Below are positions 19,665 to 32,562 of a DNA stretch of 64,000 bases, piece after piece. The position numbers and the translations under genes are program-made. Origin of the DNA: Siphonodentalium dalli (taxonomy: Eukaryota; Mollusca; Scaphopoda; Gadilida; Siphonodentaliidae). The notes beneath the pieces were generated by a model. The model was not told the origin of the DNA and searched no databases. It was given only the letters and a program-made list of their open reading frames with translations. The DNA lies in contig CP136066.1 in the NCBI GenBank assembly GCA_032622095.1, forward strand, positions 11,493,784-11,557,783. The letters are read 5' to 3'. Position 1 is the first letter of the stretch, and each line of letters opens with the position of its first letter.

Positions 19665-20046
19665 GACTGGGTATAGTGTGTCTGAAATTTGTTTCAATGA
19701 GGTTCTCAGAGAGTGAATTTATTGACACAATGGGCTAACATCACCAATTCACCCGCTGGGGACCTCATTCTGCTTAGGCCTCATCTTCTGGTAAGTATCT
19801 ATTGCTGTTCAGTTTCTATATTGCCTAAATCACATGAGATAAATTGAATGATCTAGGTGACTAATGGGTGAACATCACCAACTTCAACTGGGGAATTGCT
19901 GTCTGATCCTAGGTCTCCATAGTTGTGGCCAAACCAGAATGAGGTTCCCAGAGTGTGAATTTGGTGATGCTAGCCCACCGTATGGGAAAGCGTCACTAAA
20001 TTCACCCTCTGGGGACCTCATTCTACAATGACAGACACACTATTTG
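19665..20046. mobile_element. GCAGAATGAGG-family MITE in intron 1
   Basis: It begins AAGACTGGGTATAGTGTGTC and ends GACAGACACACTATTTGCAG, extending the family's inverted ends beyond the GCAGAATG word. The interior contains CCCGCTGGGGACCTCATTCT, AACATCACCAACTTCAACTG and GATGCTAGCCCACC, all shared with 4459-4857. Several deletions. Non-coding. Confidence 0.65.
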
Positions 20047-20277
20047 CAGGTCTTTAGACAATAATGTACAGATATGGTCACATTACCAGGCCCCTAACTA
20101 CGCTGATCATAGATATGTGCGTGTATTGCTGATGGCTGTGTGTTCACTCAAAATTTATCCACATAGTGAACAACGCTAGTGAATGGAAACATAAAGTGAG
20201 TACTTCTCGACCAACCAGAATGCTAGTTTTCATTGACAACTAGATTAGGCTTAAAGTACAATTTGAAATAAATGAAT

Positions 20278-20315
20278 CCTCAATGGATGTAATATACCTC
20301 AATGGATGTAATACT
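20278..20315. repeat. 19-bp tandem duplication beside a splice donor
   Basis: Two copies of CCTCAATGGATGTAATA plus two bases (20278-20296, 20297-20315), differing at the last position. They end three bases from the donor of the exon at 20319 (minus strand). Confidence 0.6.
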
Positions 20316-20318
20316 AAC

Positions 20319-20501
20319 CTGAGGTATATTTATGATTTGGTGATCCTCCTGACCGCTTCTAATCCAGGCATCCACAGTCTGACAGACTCTCTCACAAACT
20401 GAACTAAGATTCGTCTGACCATTTATTAACTTCACTTGACTGACATGTGGTGGAATGGACTGGATGTCCTCAATGCAGAGCTGGATTAACTGTAAACCAT
20501 C
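20319..20501 (-). CDS. First visible exon of TIR-like gene
   Basis: The minus-strand acceptor CCTTCTAAATTAG and donor CCTCAG|GTTAGTATT bound 183 bp that are open in phase 0. The 61 residues start DGLQLIQLCIEDIQSIPPHV, continue through VCERVCQTVDAWI and end DHQIINIPQ. The donor phase fits the phase-0 acceptor at 18161. It has amphipathic helical character but no domain I can name. The acceptor at its 5' side and lack of a usable start codon mean there must be upstream exons. None is visible in the repeats between 20502 and the satellite, so the gene model is 5'-incomplete. Confidence 0.58.
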
Positions 20502-20577
20502 CTAATTTAGAAGGAGATAATGCAGGATTGATTGTAAACCATAAAAAATTTACAGGAATTAATTAACATAAACTTCT

Positions 20578-20976
20578 TTAACACTTTCAGTGCCAGAGGC
20601 CGATCTCATCGGCCATAATTTACGGTCTGTGAAAAAAAAATTTTGGGTTGAATTTATTTTGGGCATGCTATAGCGAATTTAAAAACAAACTGAATAAAAC
20701 CTTAGGGGCATGTTATAACTCAAAACTATCACCAAATATTCATAGTAATAATTTTGATGCCCATGAATAACGTAAGATTCCCTGGCGCTAAACCTACAAA
20801 ATAAGTCTGTTAAAGAATATAAGAAAAAATTATTTAAATTGTAAAAAATTGTAAAAAATAATAACAAATGATGAAAAATTGTTAGGCCAATGCATCGACT
20901 CGCATATATAAGAGAATGCATTGGCACAGGGTATATGGGTTGATACAAAAATCGGACCTGGCACTGAAAGGGTTAA
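20578..20976. mobile_element. TTAA-ended MITE, GTGCCAG subtype, with deleted hairpin
   Basis: TTAACACTTTCAGTGCCAG to CTGGCACTGAAAGGGTTAA, TTAA at both ends. It is nearly identical to 6661-7099 in the internal ATAAAACCTTAGGGGCATG and AGATTCCCTGGC regions. The hairpin (20886-20925) keeps the outer left arm and the right arm but lost about 29 bp around the apex, as expected from deletion across a fold-back. Confidence 0.78.
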
Positions 20977-21493
20977 TGCCAAATCTCAGATACAATGCTC
21001 AAGGCACTTTACATATATAAAAAATTAAAAGCCTAAACAGACATATGTTAAATATCATGAAGTTAGTGGACAAAAGCCATATAATGTAAAATATCTTGAA
21101 TAATACGCAATGGTAAAGTCAAGACAACGTGCACAAAGTTTGCCTTAAAGGACCATGCGAATTGGCACATTTCCAAAGAATCGAAATCGGATATCGAATC
21201 GGCGAGTCAATGCGACAGTCGCTATCACATTGAATCGGCTAGTCACTAGTGCAGAACTGGTCAGTCCCAATTGTATTCCTATATGGCATTGGGAAATATC
21301 AGGGTATATTGACAGAAAATAGCATGGCAATTCTCATGTTGTAAAAGTTATATACATTTCAAATAAGTTTTATTAATTGAAGTTAAATGTTCCATAGTAC
21401 ATTTTAATATGTATATGCATACAGGTTTGGGGCTTGAGAACATGACACTATTGGCTAACTCATGATATATTTACATTTTAACCCACCATGCTA
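20977..21493. other. Unassigned stretch between transposons
   Basis: No exon, RNA or repeat ends recognised. A short TCGAATCGG-type repetition occurs near 21190-21240. I looked here on the minus strand for an upstream exon of the TIR-like gene and found none with both splice sites and an open frame. Confidence 0.4.
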
Positions 21494-21706
21494 CAGCAAT
21501 GCTCTAATTAATCGACTCCTTAACCACAGCATAATTATGGGTAACTTTTCAGGATTTAGTCGGAAATATGGCTTGTTGCCATTCATCGGAAAGCTCTCGA
21601 TGAGAGCTTTCCATTGAATGGCAACAAGCCATATTTCCGACTAAATCCTGAAAAGTTACCCATAATTCTGCTGTGGTTAAGGAGTCGATTAATTAGAGCA
21701 TTACTG
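21494..21706. mobile_element. TA-flanked palindromic MITE, near-perfect copy
   Basis: CAGCAATGCTCTAATTAATC to GATTAATTAGAGCATTACTG, TA on each side, folding at AGCTCTCGATGAGAGCT near 21599. Arms of about 105 bp match almost throughout. Both arms carry the same ATTAAT change relative to the other copies. Confidence 0.8.
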
Positions 21707-21730
21707 TATTTGTAAAAATTGGGCACATTA

Positions 21731-22275
21731 AGATCTCAGTTCTGGTTAAAACACAGACTCGACAGCTAATGCAGTACTACGTCTGGAGATGACGTTAGCA
21801 TTTTTTATTTCCATCAGAAATAATTACGTCAGTGTCAACCAATCACAACATTTATCAGTAAAACAATGTACCGGTAGCGATTGTAGCCATTCAGGTGTTT
21901 GTCGGAATTCCAACATATGCAGTGGTTGTTCCCCAACTTAGCTAAAAATAGCACAATGAATTGTCTGTACTATACATATGTACCGGTAATTTCACGCAGT
22001 GCTCACAAAATTAGAGATTACGAATACTAATTAAACAATAAAAGCATATGTGAATCCATAATTTACTAGCACGGAGAATGGAAGTACGTATGTCCAAGAA
22101 TTTCAACAGTTAACACCAGTTTGAGGCATGGGAAAAAAAGGAGGCATTATGTGCTTATTAGAAATAATCTATAGTGACACTGATAGCAAAGGTAATTTAC
22201 CACAGAGCCATTGTCACCAGACGTAGTACTCTGTTCGCTGTCGAGTCTGTTTAACCAGACCTGATAAAGATCTGT
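21731..22275. mobile_element. Inverted-repeat element, CTGGTTAAA.CAGACTCGACAG family
   Basis: The left end CTGGTTAAAACACAGACTCG then ACAGCTAATGCAGTACTACG is matched at the right by CGTAGTACTCTGTTCGCTGT then CGAGTCTGTTTAACCAG. The imperfect terminal inverted repeats are about 50 bp, enclosing about 430 bp of unique AT-rich DNA. No coding remnant. Target duplication not resolved. Confidence 0.6.
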
Positions 22276-22361
22276 AACCTTCCTAATAACACAATTAACC
22301 AATCACAAAATGTTAGCAATATTGGACATTTCTTCCCTTATGTGATCTTTTTGAATGTATA

Positions 22362-22706
22362 TCTAGCATCACCAAATTCACCCTCTTGGGACCTCATTCT
22401 GCATGACCTCATCTGCTATGGGAGACATAGACTCAGATTGTGATGTGCACCCATTGGGAACCTCAATTATGCAATGTGTCATCTGCCAATTAGGGGATAT
22501 AGAGAAACTAAACTAAAAAAGAAATAGATTATATGTGAAGAAGTTTCTATAGAAATTTGATAATAAAGAAACTTTCCCGAGAAGATGAGGCCTAAGCAGA
22601 ATGAGGTTCCCAGAAGGTGAATTTAGTGATGCTAGCCTGCTATGCGGTATAGCGTCACTAAATTCACCCTCTGGGGACCTCATTCTGCAAATGACAGACA
22701 CACTAT
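22362..22706. mobile_element. GCAGAATGAGG-family MITE, left arm truncated
   Basis: It starts inside the left arm (TAGCATCACCAAATTCACCC), then CTCATTCTGCATGACCTCAT, GTGCACCCATTGGGAACCTC, and a complete right arm ending ACCTCATTCTGCAAATGACA and GACACACTAT. It resembles 8572-8785 in its centre (ATTATGCAATGTGTCATC). Confidence 0.6.
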
Positions 22707-22887
22707 AATCAGGCTTGTTTTTGACTGTATACCTAGGTGAACAAACCACTAATAGTATGACATTAGCATTTGACAAGAAATATCATGGATGCATCACTTC
22801 AAAATTTCATCACCCTGAGCAAAATGTCCAACATATTGGATATTCAAATTTGAATCGAATTGATTGACGCCTGTGGAAAGATATTTT

Positions 22888-23071
22888 TATCCAGCGATAT
22901 ATAAATTGAATCTAATCTCTTTTACAGAGTAACGCAGAGATACGAGTTACAATGGCGACATCAAAATCAAACTAAATCTCATCTTGTTTAATCAGTAACG
23001 CAGAGATACGAGTTACAATGGCGACATCAAAATCAAACTAAATCTCATCTCTTTTACTGAGTAACACAGAC
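22888..23071 (+). repeat. Divergent outlying monomers of the 66-bp satellite
   Basis: GTAACGCAG words at 22929 and 22995 and GTAACACAG at 23061 are exactly 66 bp apart. The two full units share GAGATACGAGTTACAATGG and CGACATCAAAATCAAACTAA. This aligns with the main array's GCGATAGGAGTTACACCGG and CGATATAAAAATCAAATTG at about 80% identity by eye. A partial unit (CAGCGATATATAAATTGAAT) precedes them. They are separated from the main array by the element at 23072-23421. Confidence 0.75.
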
Positions 23072-23421
23072 AAGCTTGGATATAGTGTGTCTGACATTTG
23101 CAGAATGAGGTCCCAGAGGGTGAGTTCAGTGATGCTATCCTGCACAGCGGGCTAGCATCATCAAATTCACCCTTTGCAGACCTCATTCTGCTTAGGCCTC
23201 ATCTTCTGGGAAGTATCTATAGTCTCAAATTAACATTGCTTTTAATCAATTTTTCGCTTTTGTTCATTTTCTATATTTTTCTAATTGGCAGAAGATAATC
23301 AAAGTGAACTTCACCAACTTCAACTAGGGAACTTCAATCTGATCCAAAGTCTCCCATAGCAGTTGAGGCCATGCAACATGAGGTCCCCAGAGAGTGAGTT
23401 TGGTAATGCTAGCCCGCCGTG
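23072..23421. mobile_element. GCAGAATGAGG-family MITE at the satellite boundary, 3' truncated
   Basis: It begins CAAGCTTGGATATAGTGTGT and TTTGCAGAATGAGGTCCCAG, continues AACTTCACCAACTTCAACTA and stops inside the right arm at GATGCTAGCCCGCC-like sequence (TAATGCTAGCCCGCCGTG). In other copies the arm continues for 40-50 bp more. The satellite follows without a gap. It lies between divergent and homogeneous satellite monomers. Confidence 0.7.
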
Positions 23422-23940
23422 CAATATAAAAATAAAATTGAATCTCATCTTGTTTACAGAGTAATGCAGCGATAGGAGTTACACCGGCGATATAAAAATA
23501 AAATTGAATCACGTTTACAGAGTAACACAGCGATAGGAGTTACACCGGCGATATAAAAATCAAATTGAATCTCATCTCGTTTACAGAGTAACGTAGTGAT
23601 AGGAGTTACACCGGCGATATAAAAATAAAATTGAATTGAATCTCATTTACAGAGTAACGTAGTGATAGGAGTTACACCGGCGATATAAAAATCAAATTGA
23701 ATCTCATCTCGTTTACAGAGTAATGCAGCGATAGGAGTTACACCGGCGATATAAAAATCAAATTGAATCTCATCTCGTTTACAGAGTAATGCAGCGATAG
23801 GAGTTACACCGGCGATATAAAAATAAAATTGAATCTCATCTCGTTTACAGAGTAACGCAGCGATAGGAGTTACACCGGCGATATAAAAATCAAATTGAAT
23901 TGAATCTCATTTACAGAGTAACGCAGTGATAGGAGTTACA

Positions 23941-26580
23941 CCGGCGATATAAAAATAAAATTGAATTGAATCTCGTTTAGTGAGTAACGTAGTGATAGGA
24001 GTTACACCGGCGATATAAAAATAAAATTGAATCTCATCTCGTTTACAGAGTAACGCAGCGATAGGAGTTACACCGGCGATATAAAAATAAAATTGAATTG
24101 AATCTTATTTACAGAGTAACGCAGTGATAGGAGTTACACCGGCGATATAAAAATAAAATTGAATTGAATCTCGTTTACAGAGTAACGTAGCGATAGGAGT
24201 TACACCGGCGATATAAAAATAAAATTGAATTGAATCTCATTTACAGAGTAACACAGCGATAGGAGTTACATCGGCGATATAAAAATAAAATTGAATCTCA
24301 TCTCGTTTACAGAGTAATGCAGCGATAGGAGTTACACCGGCGATATAAAAATCAAATTGAATCTCATCTCGTTTACAGAGTAATGCAGCGATAGGAGTTA
24401 CACCGGTGATATAAAAATAAAATTGAATCTCATCTCGTTTACAGAGTAACGCAGCGATAGGAGTTACACCGGCGATATAAAAATCAAATTGAATTGAATC
24501 TCGTTTACAGAGTAATGCAGCGATAGGAGTTACACCGGCGATATAAAAATAAAATTGAATTGAATCTCATTTACAGAGTAACGTAGTGATAGGAGTTACA
24601 CCGGCGATATAAAAATCAAATTGAATCTCATCTCGTTTACAGAGTAATGCAGCGATAGGAGTTACACCGGCGATATAAAAATCAAATTGAATCTCATCTC
24701 GTTTACAGAGTAATGCAGCGATAGGAGTTACACCGGCGATATAAAAATAAAATTGAATCTCATCTCGTTTACAGAGTAACGCAGCGATAGGAGTTACACC
24801 GGCGATATAAAAATCAAATTGAATTGAATCTCATTTACAGAGTAACGCAGTGATAGGAGTTACACCGGCGATATAAAAATAAAATTGAATTGAATCTCGT
24901 TTAGTGAGTAACTTAGTGATAGGAGTTACACCGGCGATATAAAAATCAAATTGAATTGAATCTCGTTTACAGAGTAACGCAGTGATAGGAGTTACACCGG
25001 CGATATAAAAATAAAATTGAATCTCATCTCGTTTACAGAGTAACGCAGCGATAGGAGTTACACCGGCGATATAAAAATCAAATTGAATTGAATCTCATTT
25101 ACAGAGTAACGCAGTGATAGGAGTTACACCGGCGATATAAAAATAAAATTGAATTGAATCTCGTTTAGTGAGTAACGTAGTGATAGGAGTTACACCGGCG
25201 ATATAAAAATCAAATTGAATCGAATCTCGTTTACAGAGTAACGTAGCGATAGGAGTTACACCGGCGATATAAAAATAAAATTGAATTGAATCTCGTTTAG
25301 TGAGTAACGTAGTGATAGGAGTTACACCGGCGATATAAAAATAAAATTGAATCTCATCTCGTTTACAGAGTAACGCAGCGATAGGAGTTACACCGGCGAT
25401 ATAAAAATAAAATTGAATTGAATCTTATTTACAGAGTAACGCAGTGATAGGAGTTACACCGGCGATATAAAAATAAAATTGAATTGAATCTCGTTTACAG
25501 AGTAACGTAGCGATAGGAGTTACACCGGCGATATAAAAATAAAATTGAATTGAATCTCATTTACAGAGTAACACAGCGATAGGAGTTACATCGGCGATAT
25601 AAAAATAAAATTGAATCTCATCTCGTTTACAGAGTAATGCAGCGATAGGAGTTACACCGGCGATATAAAAATCAAATTGAATCTCATCTCGTTTACAGAG
25701 TAATGCAGCGATAGGAGTTACACCGGTGATATAAAAATAAAATTGAATCTCATCTCGTTTACAGAGTAACGCAGCGATAGGAGTTACACCGGCGATATAA
25801 AAATCAAATTGAATTGAATCTCGTTTACAGAGTAATGCAGCGATAGGAGTTACACCGGCGATATAAAAATAAAATTGAATTGAATCTCATTTACAGAGTA
25901 ACGTAGTGATAGGAGTTACACCGGCGATATAAAAATCAAATTGAATCTCATCTCGTTTACAGAGTAATGCAGCGATAGGAGTTACACCGGCGATATAAAA
26001 ATCAAATTGAATCTCATCTCGTTTACAGAGTAATGCAGCGATAGGAGTTACACCGGCGATATAAAAATAAAATTGAATCTCATCTCGTTTACAGAGTAAC
26101 GCAGCGATAGGAGTTACACCGGCGATATAAAAATCAAATTGAATTGAATCTCATTTACAGAGTAACGCAGTGATAGGAGTTACACCGGCGATATAAAAAT
26201 AAAATTGAATTGAATCTCGTTTAGTGAGTAACTTAGTGATAGGAGTTACACCGGCGATATAAAAATCAAATTGAATTGAATCTCGTTTACAGAGTAACGC
26301 AGTGATAGGAGTTACACCGGCGATATAAAAATAAAATTGAATCTCATCTCGTTTACAGAGTAACGCAGCGATAGGAGTTACACCGGCGATATAAAAATCA
26401 AATTGAATTGAATCTCATTTACAGAGTAACGCAGTGATAGGAGTTACACCGGCGATATAAAAATAAAATTGAATTGAATCTCGTTTAGTGAGTAACGTAG
26501 TGATAGGAGTTACACCGGCGATATAAAAATCAAATTGAATCGAATCTCGTTTACAGAGTAACGTAGCGATAGGAGTTACA
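23941..26580 (+). repeat. 20-monomer (1,320-bp) tandem duplication inside the satellite
   Basis: 23941-25260 and 25261-26580 correspond line by line at an offset of exactly 1,320 bp, including rare variants such as TTACATCGGCG (24268/25588) and ACCGGTGAT (24404/25724). Correspondence fails just outside these limits, so this is a discrete duplication of 20 monomers. Confidence 0.85.
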
Positions 26581-29500
26581 CCGGCGATATAAAAATCAAA
26601 TTGAATTGAATCTCGTTTAGTGAGTAACGTAGTGATAGGAGTTGCATCGGCGATATAAAAATAAAATTGAATTGAATCTCGTTTACAGAGTAACACAGCG
26701 ATAGGAGTTACACCGGCGATATAAAAATAAAATTGAATCTCATCTCGTTTACAGAGTAACGCAGTGATAGGAGTTACACCGGCGATATAAAAATAAAATT
26801 GAATTGAATCTCGTTTAGTGAGTAACGTAGTGATAGGAGTTACACCGGCGATATAAAAATCAAATTGAATTGAATCTCATTTACAGAGTAACGTAGCGAT
26901 AGGAGTTACACCAGCGATATAAAAATCAAATTGAATTGAATCTCATTACAGAGTAACGCAGCGATAGGAGTTACACCGGCGATATAAAAATCAAATTGAA
27001 TTGAATCTCGTTTAGTGAGTAACGTAGTGATAGGAGTTACACCGGCGATATAAAAATCAAATTGAATCGAATCTCGTTTACAGAGTAACGCAGCGATAGG
27101 AGTTACACCGGCGATATAAAAATAAAATTGAATTGAATCTCATTTACAGAGTAACGTAGTGATAGGAGTTACACCGGCGATATAAAAATAAAATTGAATT
27201 GAATCTCATTTACAGAGTAACGCAGCGATAGGAGTTACACCGGCGATATAAAAATAAAATTGAATTGAATCTCATTTACAGAGTAACGTAGTGATAGGAG
27301 TTACACCGGCGATATAAAAATAAAATTGAATTGAATCTCATTTACAGAGTAACGCAGTGATAGGAGTTACACCGGCGATATAAAAATCAAATTGAATTGA
27401 ATCTCGTTTAGTGAGTAACGCAGCGATAGGAGTTACACCGGCGATATAAAAATAAAATTGAATTGAATCTCATTTACAGAGTAACGTAGTGATAGGAGTT
27501 ACACCGGCGATATAAAAATCAAATTGAATTGAATCTCATTTACAGAGTAACGTAGTGATAGGAGTTACACCGGCGATATAAAAATAAAATTGAATTGGAT
27601 CTCGTTTACAGAGTAACGCAGTGATAGGAGTTACACCGGCGATATAAAAATAAAATTGAATTGAATCTCGTTTACAGAGTAACGCAGTGATAGGAGTTAC
27701 ACCGGCGATATAAAAATCAAATTGAATTGAATCTCGTTTACAGAGTAACGCAGTGATAGGAGTTACATCGGCGATATAAAAATAAAATTGAATTGAATCT
27801 CGTTTACAGAGTAACGCAGTGATAGGAGTTACACCGGCGATATAAAAATCAAATTGAATTGAATCTCGTTTAGTGAGTAACACAGCGATAGGAGTTATAC
27901 CGGCGATATAAAAATAAAATTGAATCTCATCTCATTTACAGAGTAACGTAGCGATAGGAGTTACACCGGCGATATAAAAATAAAATTGAATTGAATCTCG
28001 TTTACAGAGTAACGCAGCGATAGGAGTTACACCGGCGATATAAAAATCAAATTGAATTGAATCTCATTTACAGAGTAACGTAGCGATAGGAGTTACACCG
28101 GCGATATAAAAATAAAATTGAATTGAATCTCGTTTAGTGAGTAACGCAGCGATAGGAGTTACACCGGCGATATAAAAATCAAATTGAATTGAATCTCGTT
28201 TAGTGAGTAACGCAGCGATAGGAGTTACACCGGCGATATAAAAATCAAATTGAATTGAATCTCGTTTAGTGAGTAACGCAGCGATAGGAGTTACACCGGC
28301 GATATAAAAATAAAATTGAATTGAATCTCGTTTACAGAGTAACACAGCGATAGGAGTTACACCGGCGATATAAAAATCAAATTGAATTGAATCTCGTTTA
28401 CAGAGTAACGTAGTGATAGGAGTTACACTGGCGATATAAAAATCAAATTGAATTGAATCTCATTTACAGAGTAACGCAGCGATAGGAGTTACACCGGCGA
28501 TATAAAAATAAAATTGAATTGAATCTCATTTACAGAGTAACGTAGTGATAGGAGTTACACCGGCGATATAAAAATAAAATTGAATTGAATCTCATTTACA
28601 GAGTAACGTAGTGATAGGAGTTACACCGGCGATATAAAAATCAAATTGAATCTCATCTCGTTTACAGAGTAATGCAGCGATAGGAGTTACACCGGCGATA
28701 TAAAAATAAAATTGAATTGAATCTCATTTACAGAGTAACGTAGTGATAGGAGTTACACCGGCGATATAAAAATCAAATTGAATTGAATCTCGTTTAGTGA
28801 GTAACGCAGCGATAGGAGTTACACCGGCGATATAAAAATAAAATTGAATTGAATCTCATTTACAGAGTAACGTAGTGATAGGAGTTACACCGGCGATATA
28901 AAAATCAAATTGAATTGAATCTCATTTACAGAGTAATGTAGTGATAGGAGTTACACCAGCGATATAAAAATAAAATTGAATTGAATCTCATTTACAGAGT
29001 AACGTAGTGATAGGAGTTACACCGGCGATATAAAAATCAAATTGAATCTCATCTCGTTTACAGAGTAATGCAGCGATAGGAGTTACAACGGCGATATAAA
29101 AATAAAATTGAATTGAATCTCATTTACAGAGTAACGTAGTGATAGGAGTTACACCGGCGATATAAAAATAAAATTGAATTGAATCTCGTTTACAGAGTAA
29201 CGCAGTGATAGGAGTTACACCGGCGATATAAAAATAAAATTGAATTGAATCTCGTTTACAGAGTAACGCAGTGATAGGAGTTATACCGGCGATATAAAAA
29301 TCAAATTGAATTGAATCTCGTTTACAGAGTAACGCAGCGATAGGAGTTACACCGGCGATATAAAAATCATATTGAATTGAATCTCATTTACAGAGTAACG
29401 TAGCGATAGGAGTTACACCGGCGATATAAAAATAAAATTGAATTGAATCTCGTTTAGTGAGTAATGCAGCGATAGGAGTTACACCGGCAATATAAAAATA

Positions 29501-32500
29501 AAATTGAATTGAATCTCGTTTACAGAGTAACGCAGCGATAGGAGTTACACCGGCGATATAAAAATAAAATTGAATTGAATCTCGTTTACAGAGTAACGCA
29601 GTGATAGGAGTTACACCGGCGATATAAAAATCATATTGAATTGAATCTCATTTACAGAGTAACGTAGCGATAGGAGTTACACCGGCGATATAAAAATAAA
29701 ATTGAATTGAATCTCATTTACAGAGTAACGTAGTGATAGGAGTTACACCGGCGATATAAAAATCAAATTGAATCTCATCTCGTTTACAGAGTAACGCAGT
29801 GATAGGAGTTACACCGGCGATATAAAAATCATATTGAATTGAATCTCATTTACAGAGTAACGTAGCGATAGGAGTTACACCGGCGATATAAACATAAAAT
29901 TGAATTAAATCTCGTTTAGTGAGTAATGCAGCGATAGGAGTTATACCGGCGATATAAAAATAAAATTGAATTGAATCTCGTTTACAGAGTAACGCAGCGA
30001 TAGGAGTTACACCGGCGATATAAAAATAAAATTGAATTGAATCTCATTTACAGAGTAACGTAGTGATAGGAGTTACACCGGCGATATAAAAATCAAATTG
30101 AATCTCATCTCGTTTACAGAGTAATGCAGCGATAGGAGTTACACCGGCGATATAAAAATCAAATTGAATCTCATCTCGTTTACAGAGTAATGCAGCGATA
30201 GGAGTTACACCGGTGATATAAAAATAAAATTGAATCTCATCTCGTTTACAGAGTAACGCAGCGATAGGAGTTACACCGGCGATATAAAAATCAAATTGAA
30301 TTGAATCTCGTTTACAGAGTAATGCAGCGATAGGAGTTACACCGGCGATATAAAAATAAAATTGAATTGAATCTCATTTACAGAGTAACGTAGTGATAGG
30401 AGTTACACCGGCGATATAAAAATCAAATTGAATCTCATCTCGTTTACAGAGTAATGCAGCGATAGGAGTTACACCGGCGATATAAAAATCAAATTGAATC
30501 TCATCTCGTTTACAGAGTAATGCAGCGATAGGAGTTACACCGGCGATATAAAAATAAAATTGAATCTCATCTCGTTTACAGAGTAACGCAGCGATAGGAG
30601 TTACACCGGCGATATAAAAATCAAATTGAATTGAATCTCATTTACAGAGTAGCGCAGTGATAGGAGTTACACCGGCGATATAAAAATAAAATTGAATTGA
30701 ATCTCGTTTAGTGAGTAACTTAGTGATAGGAGTTACACCGGCGATATAAAAATCAAATTGAATTGAATCTCGTTTACAGAGTAACGCAGTGATAGGAGTT
30801 ACACCGGCGATATAAAAATAAAATTGAATCTCATCTCGTTTACAGAGTAACGCAGCGATAGGAGTTACACCGGCGATATAAAAATCAAATTGAATTGAAT
30901 CTCATTTACAGAGTAACGCAGTGATAGGAGTTACACCGGCGATATAAAAATAAAATTGAATTGAATCTCGTTTAGTGAGTAACGTAGTGATAGGAGTTAC
31001 ACCGGCGATATAAAAATCAAATTGAATCGAATCTCGTTTACAGAGTAACGTAGCGATAGGAGTTACACCGGCGATATAAAAATCAAATTGAATTGAATCT
31101 CGTTTAGTGAGTAACGTAGTGATAGGAGTTGCATCGGCGATATAAAAATAAAATTGAATTGAATCTCGTTTACAGAGTAACACAGCGATAGGAGTTACAC
31201 CGGCGATATAAAAATAAAATTGAATCTCATCTCGTTTACAGAGTAACGCAGTGATAGGAGTTACACCGGCGATATAAAAATAAAATTGAATTGAATCTCG
31301 TTTAGTGAGTAACGTAGTGATAGGAGTTACACCGGCGATATAAAAATCAAATTGAATTGAATCTCATTTACAGAGTAACGTAGCGATAGGAGTTACACCA
31401 GCGATATAAAAATCAAATTGAATTGAATCTCATTACAGAGTAACGCAGCGATAGGAGTTACACCGGCGATATAAAAATCAAATTGAATTGAATCTCGTTT
31501 AGTGAGTAACGTAGTGATAGGAGTTACACCGGCGATATAAAAATCAAATTGAATCGAATCTCGTTTACAGAGTAACGCAGCGATAGGAGTTACACCGGCG
31601 ATATAAAAATAAAATTGAATTGAATCTCATTTACAGAGTAACGTAGTGATAGGAGTTACACCGGCGATATAAAAATAAAATTGAATTGAATCTCATTTAC
31701 AGAGTAACGCATCAATAGGAGTTACACCGGCGATATAAAAATAAAATTGAATTGAATCTCATTTACAGAGTAACGTAGTGATAGGAGTTACACCGGCGAT
31801 ATAAAAATAAAATTGAATTGAATCTCATTTACAGAGTAACGCAGTGATAGGAGTTACACCGGCGATATAAAAATCAAATTGAATTGAATCTCATTTACAG
31901 AGTAACGTAGTGATAGGAGTTACACCGGCGATATAAAAATAAAATTGAATTGAATCTCATTTACAGAGTAACGTAGTGATAGGAGTTACACCGGCGATAT
32001 AAAAATCAAATTGAATCTCATCTCGTTTACAGAGTAATGCAGCGATAGGAGTTACACCGGCGATATAAAAATAAAATTGAATTGAATCTCATTTACAGAG
32101 TAACGTAGTGATAGGAGTTACACCGGCGATATAAAAATCAAATTGAATTGAATCTCGTTTAGTGAGTAACGCAGCGATAGGAGTTACACCGGCGATATAA
32201 AAATAAAATTGAATTGAATCTCATTTACAGAGTAACGTAGTGATAGGAGTTACACCGGCGATATAAAAATCAAATTGAATTGAATCTCATTTACAGAGTA
32301 ACGTAGTGATAGGAGTTACACCGGTGATATAAAAATAAAATTGAATCTCGTTTACAGAGTAACGCAGTGATAGGAGTTACACCGGCGATATAAAAATAAA
32401 ATTGAATTGAATCTCGTTTACAGAGTAACGCAGTGATAGGAGTTACACCGGCGATATAAAAATCAAATTGAATTGAATCTCGTTTACAGAGTAACGCAGT

Positions 32501-32562
32501 GATAGGATTTACACCGGCGATATAAAAATAAAATTGAATTGAATCTCGTTTACAGAGTAACG

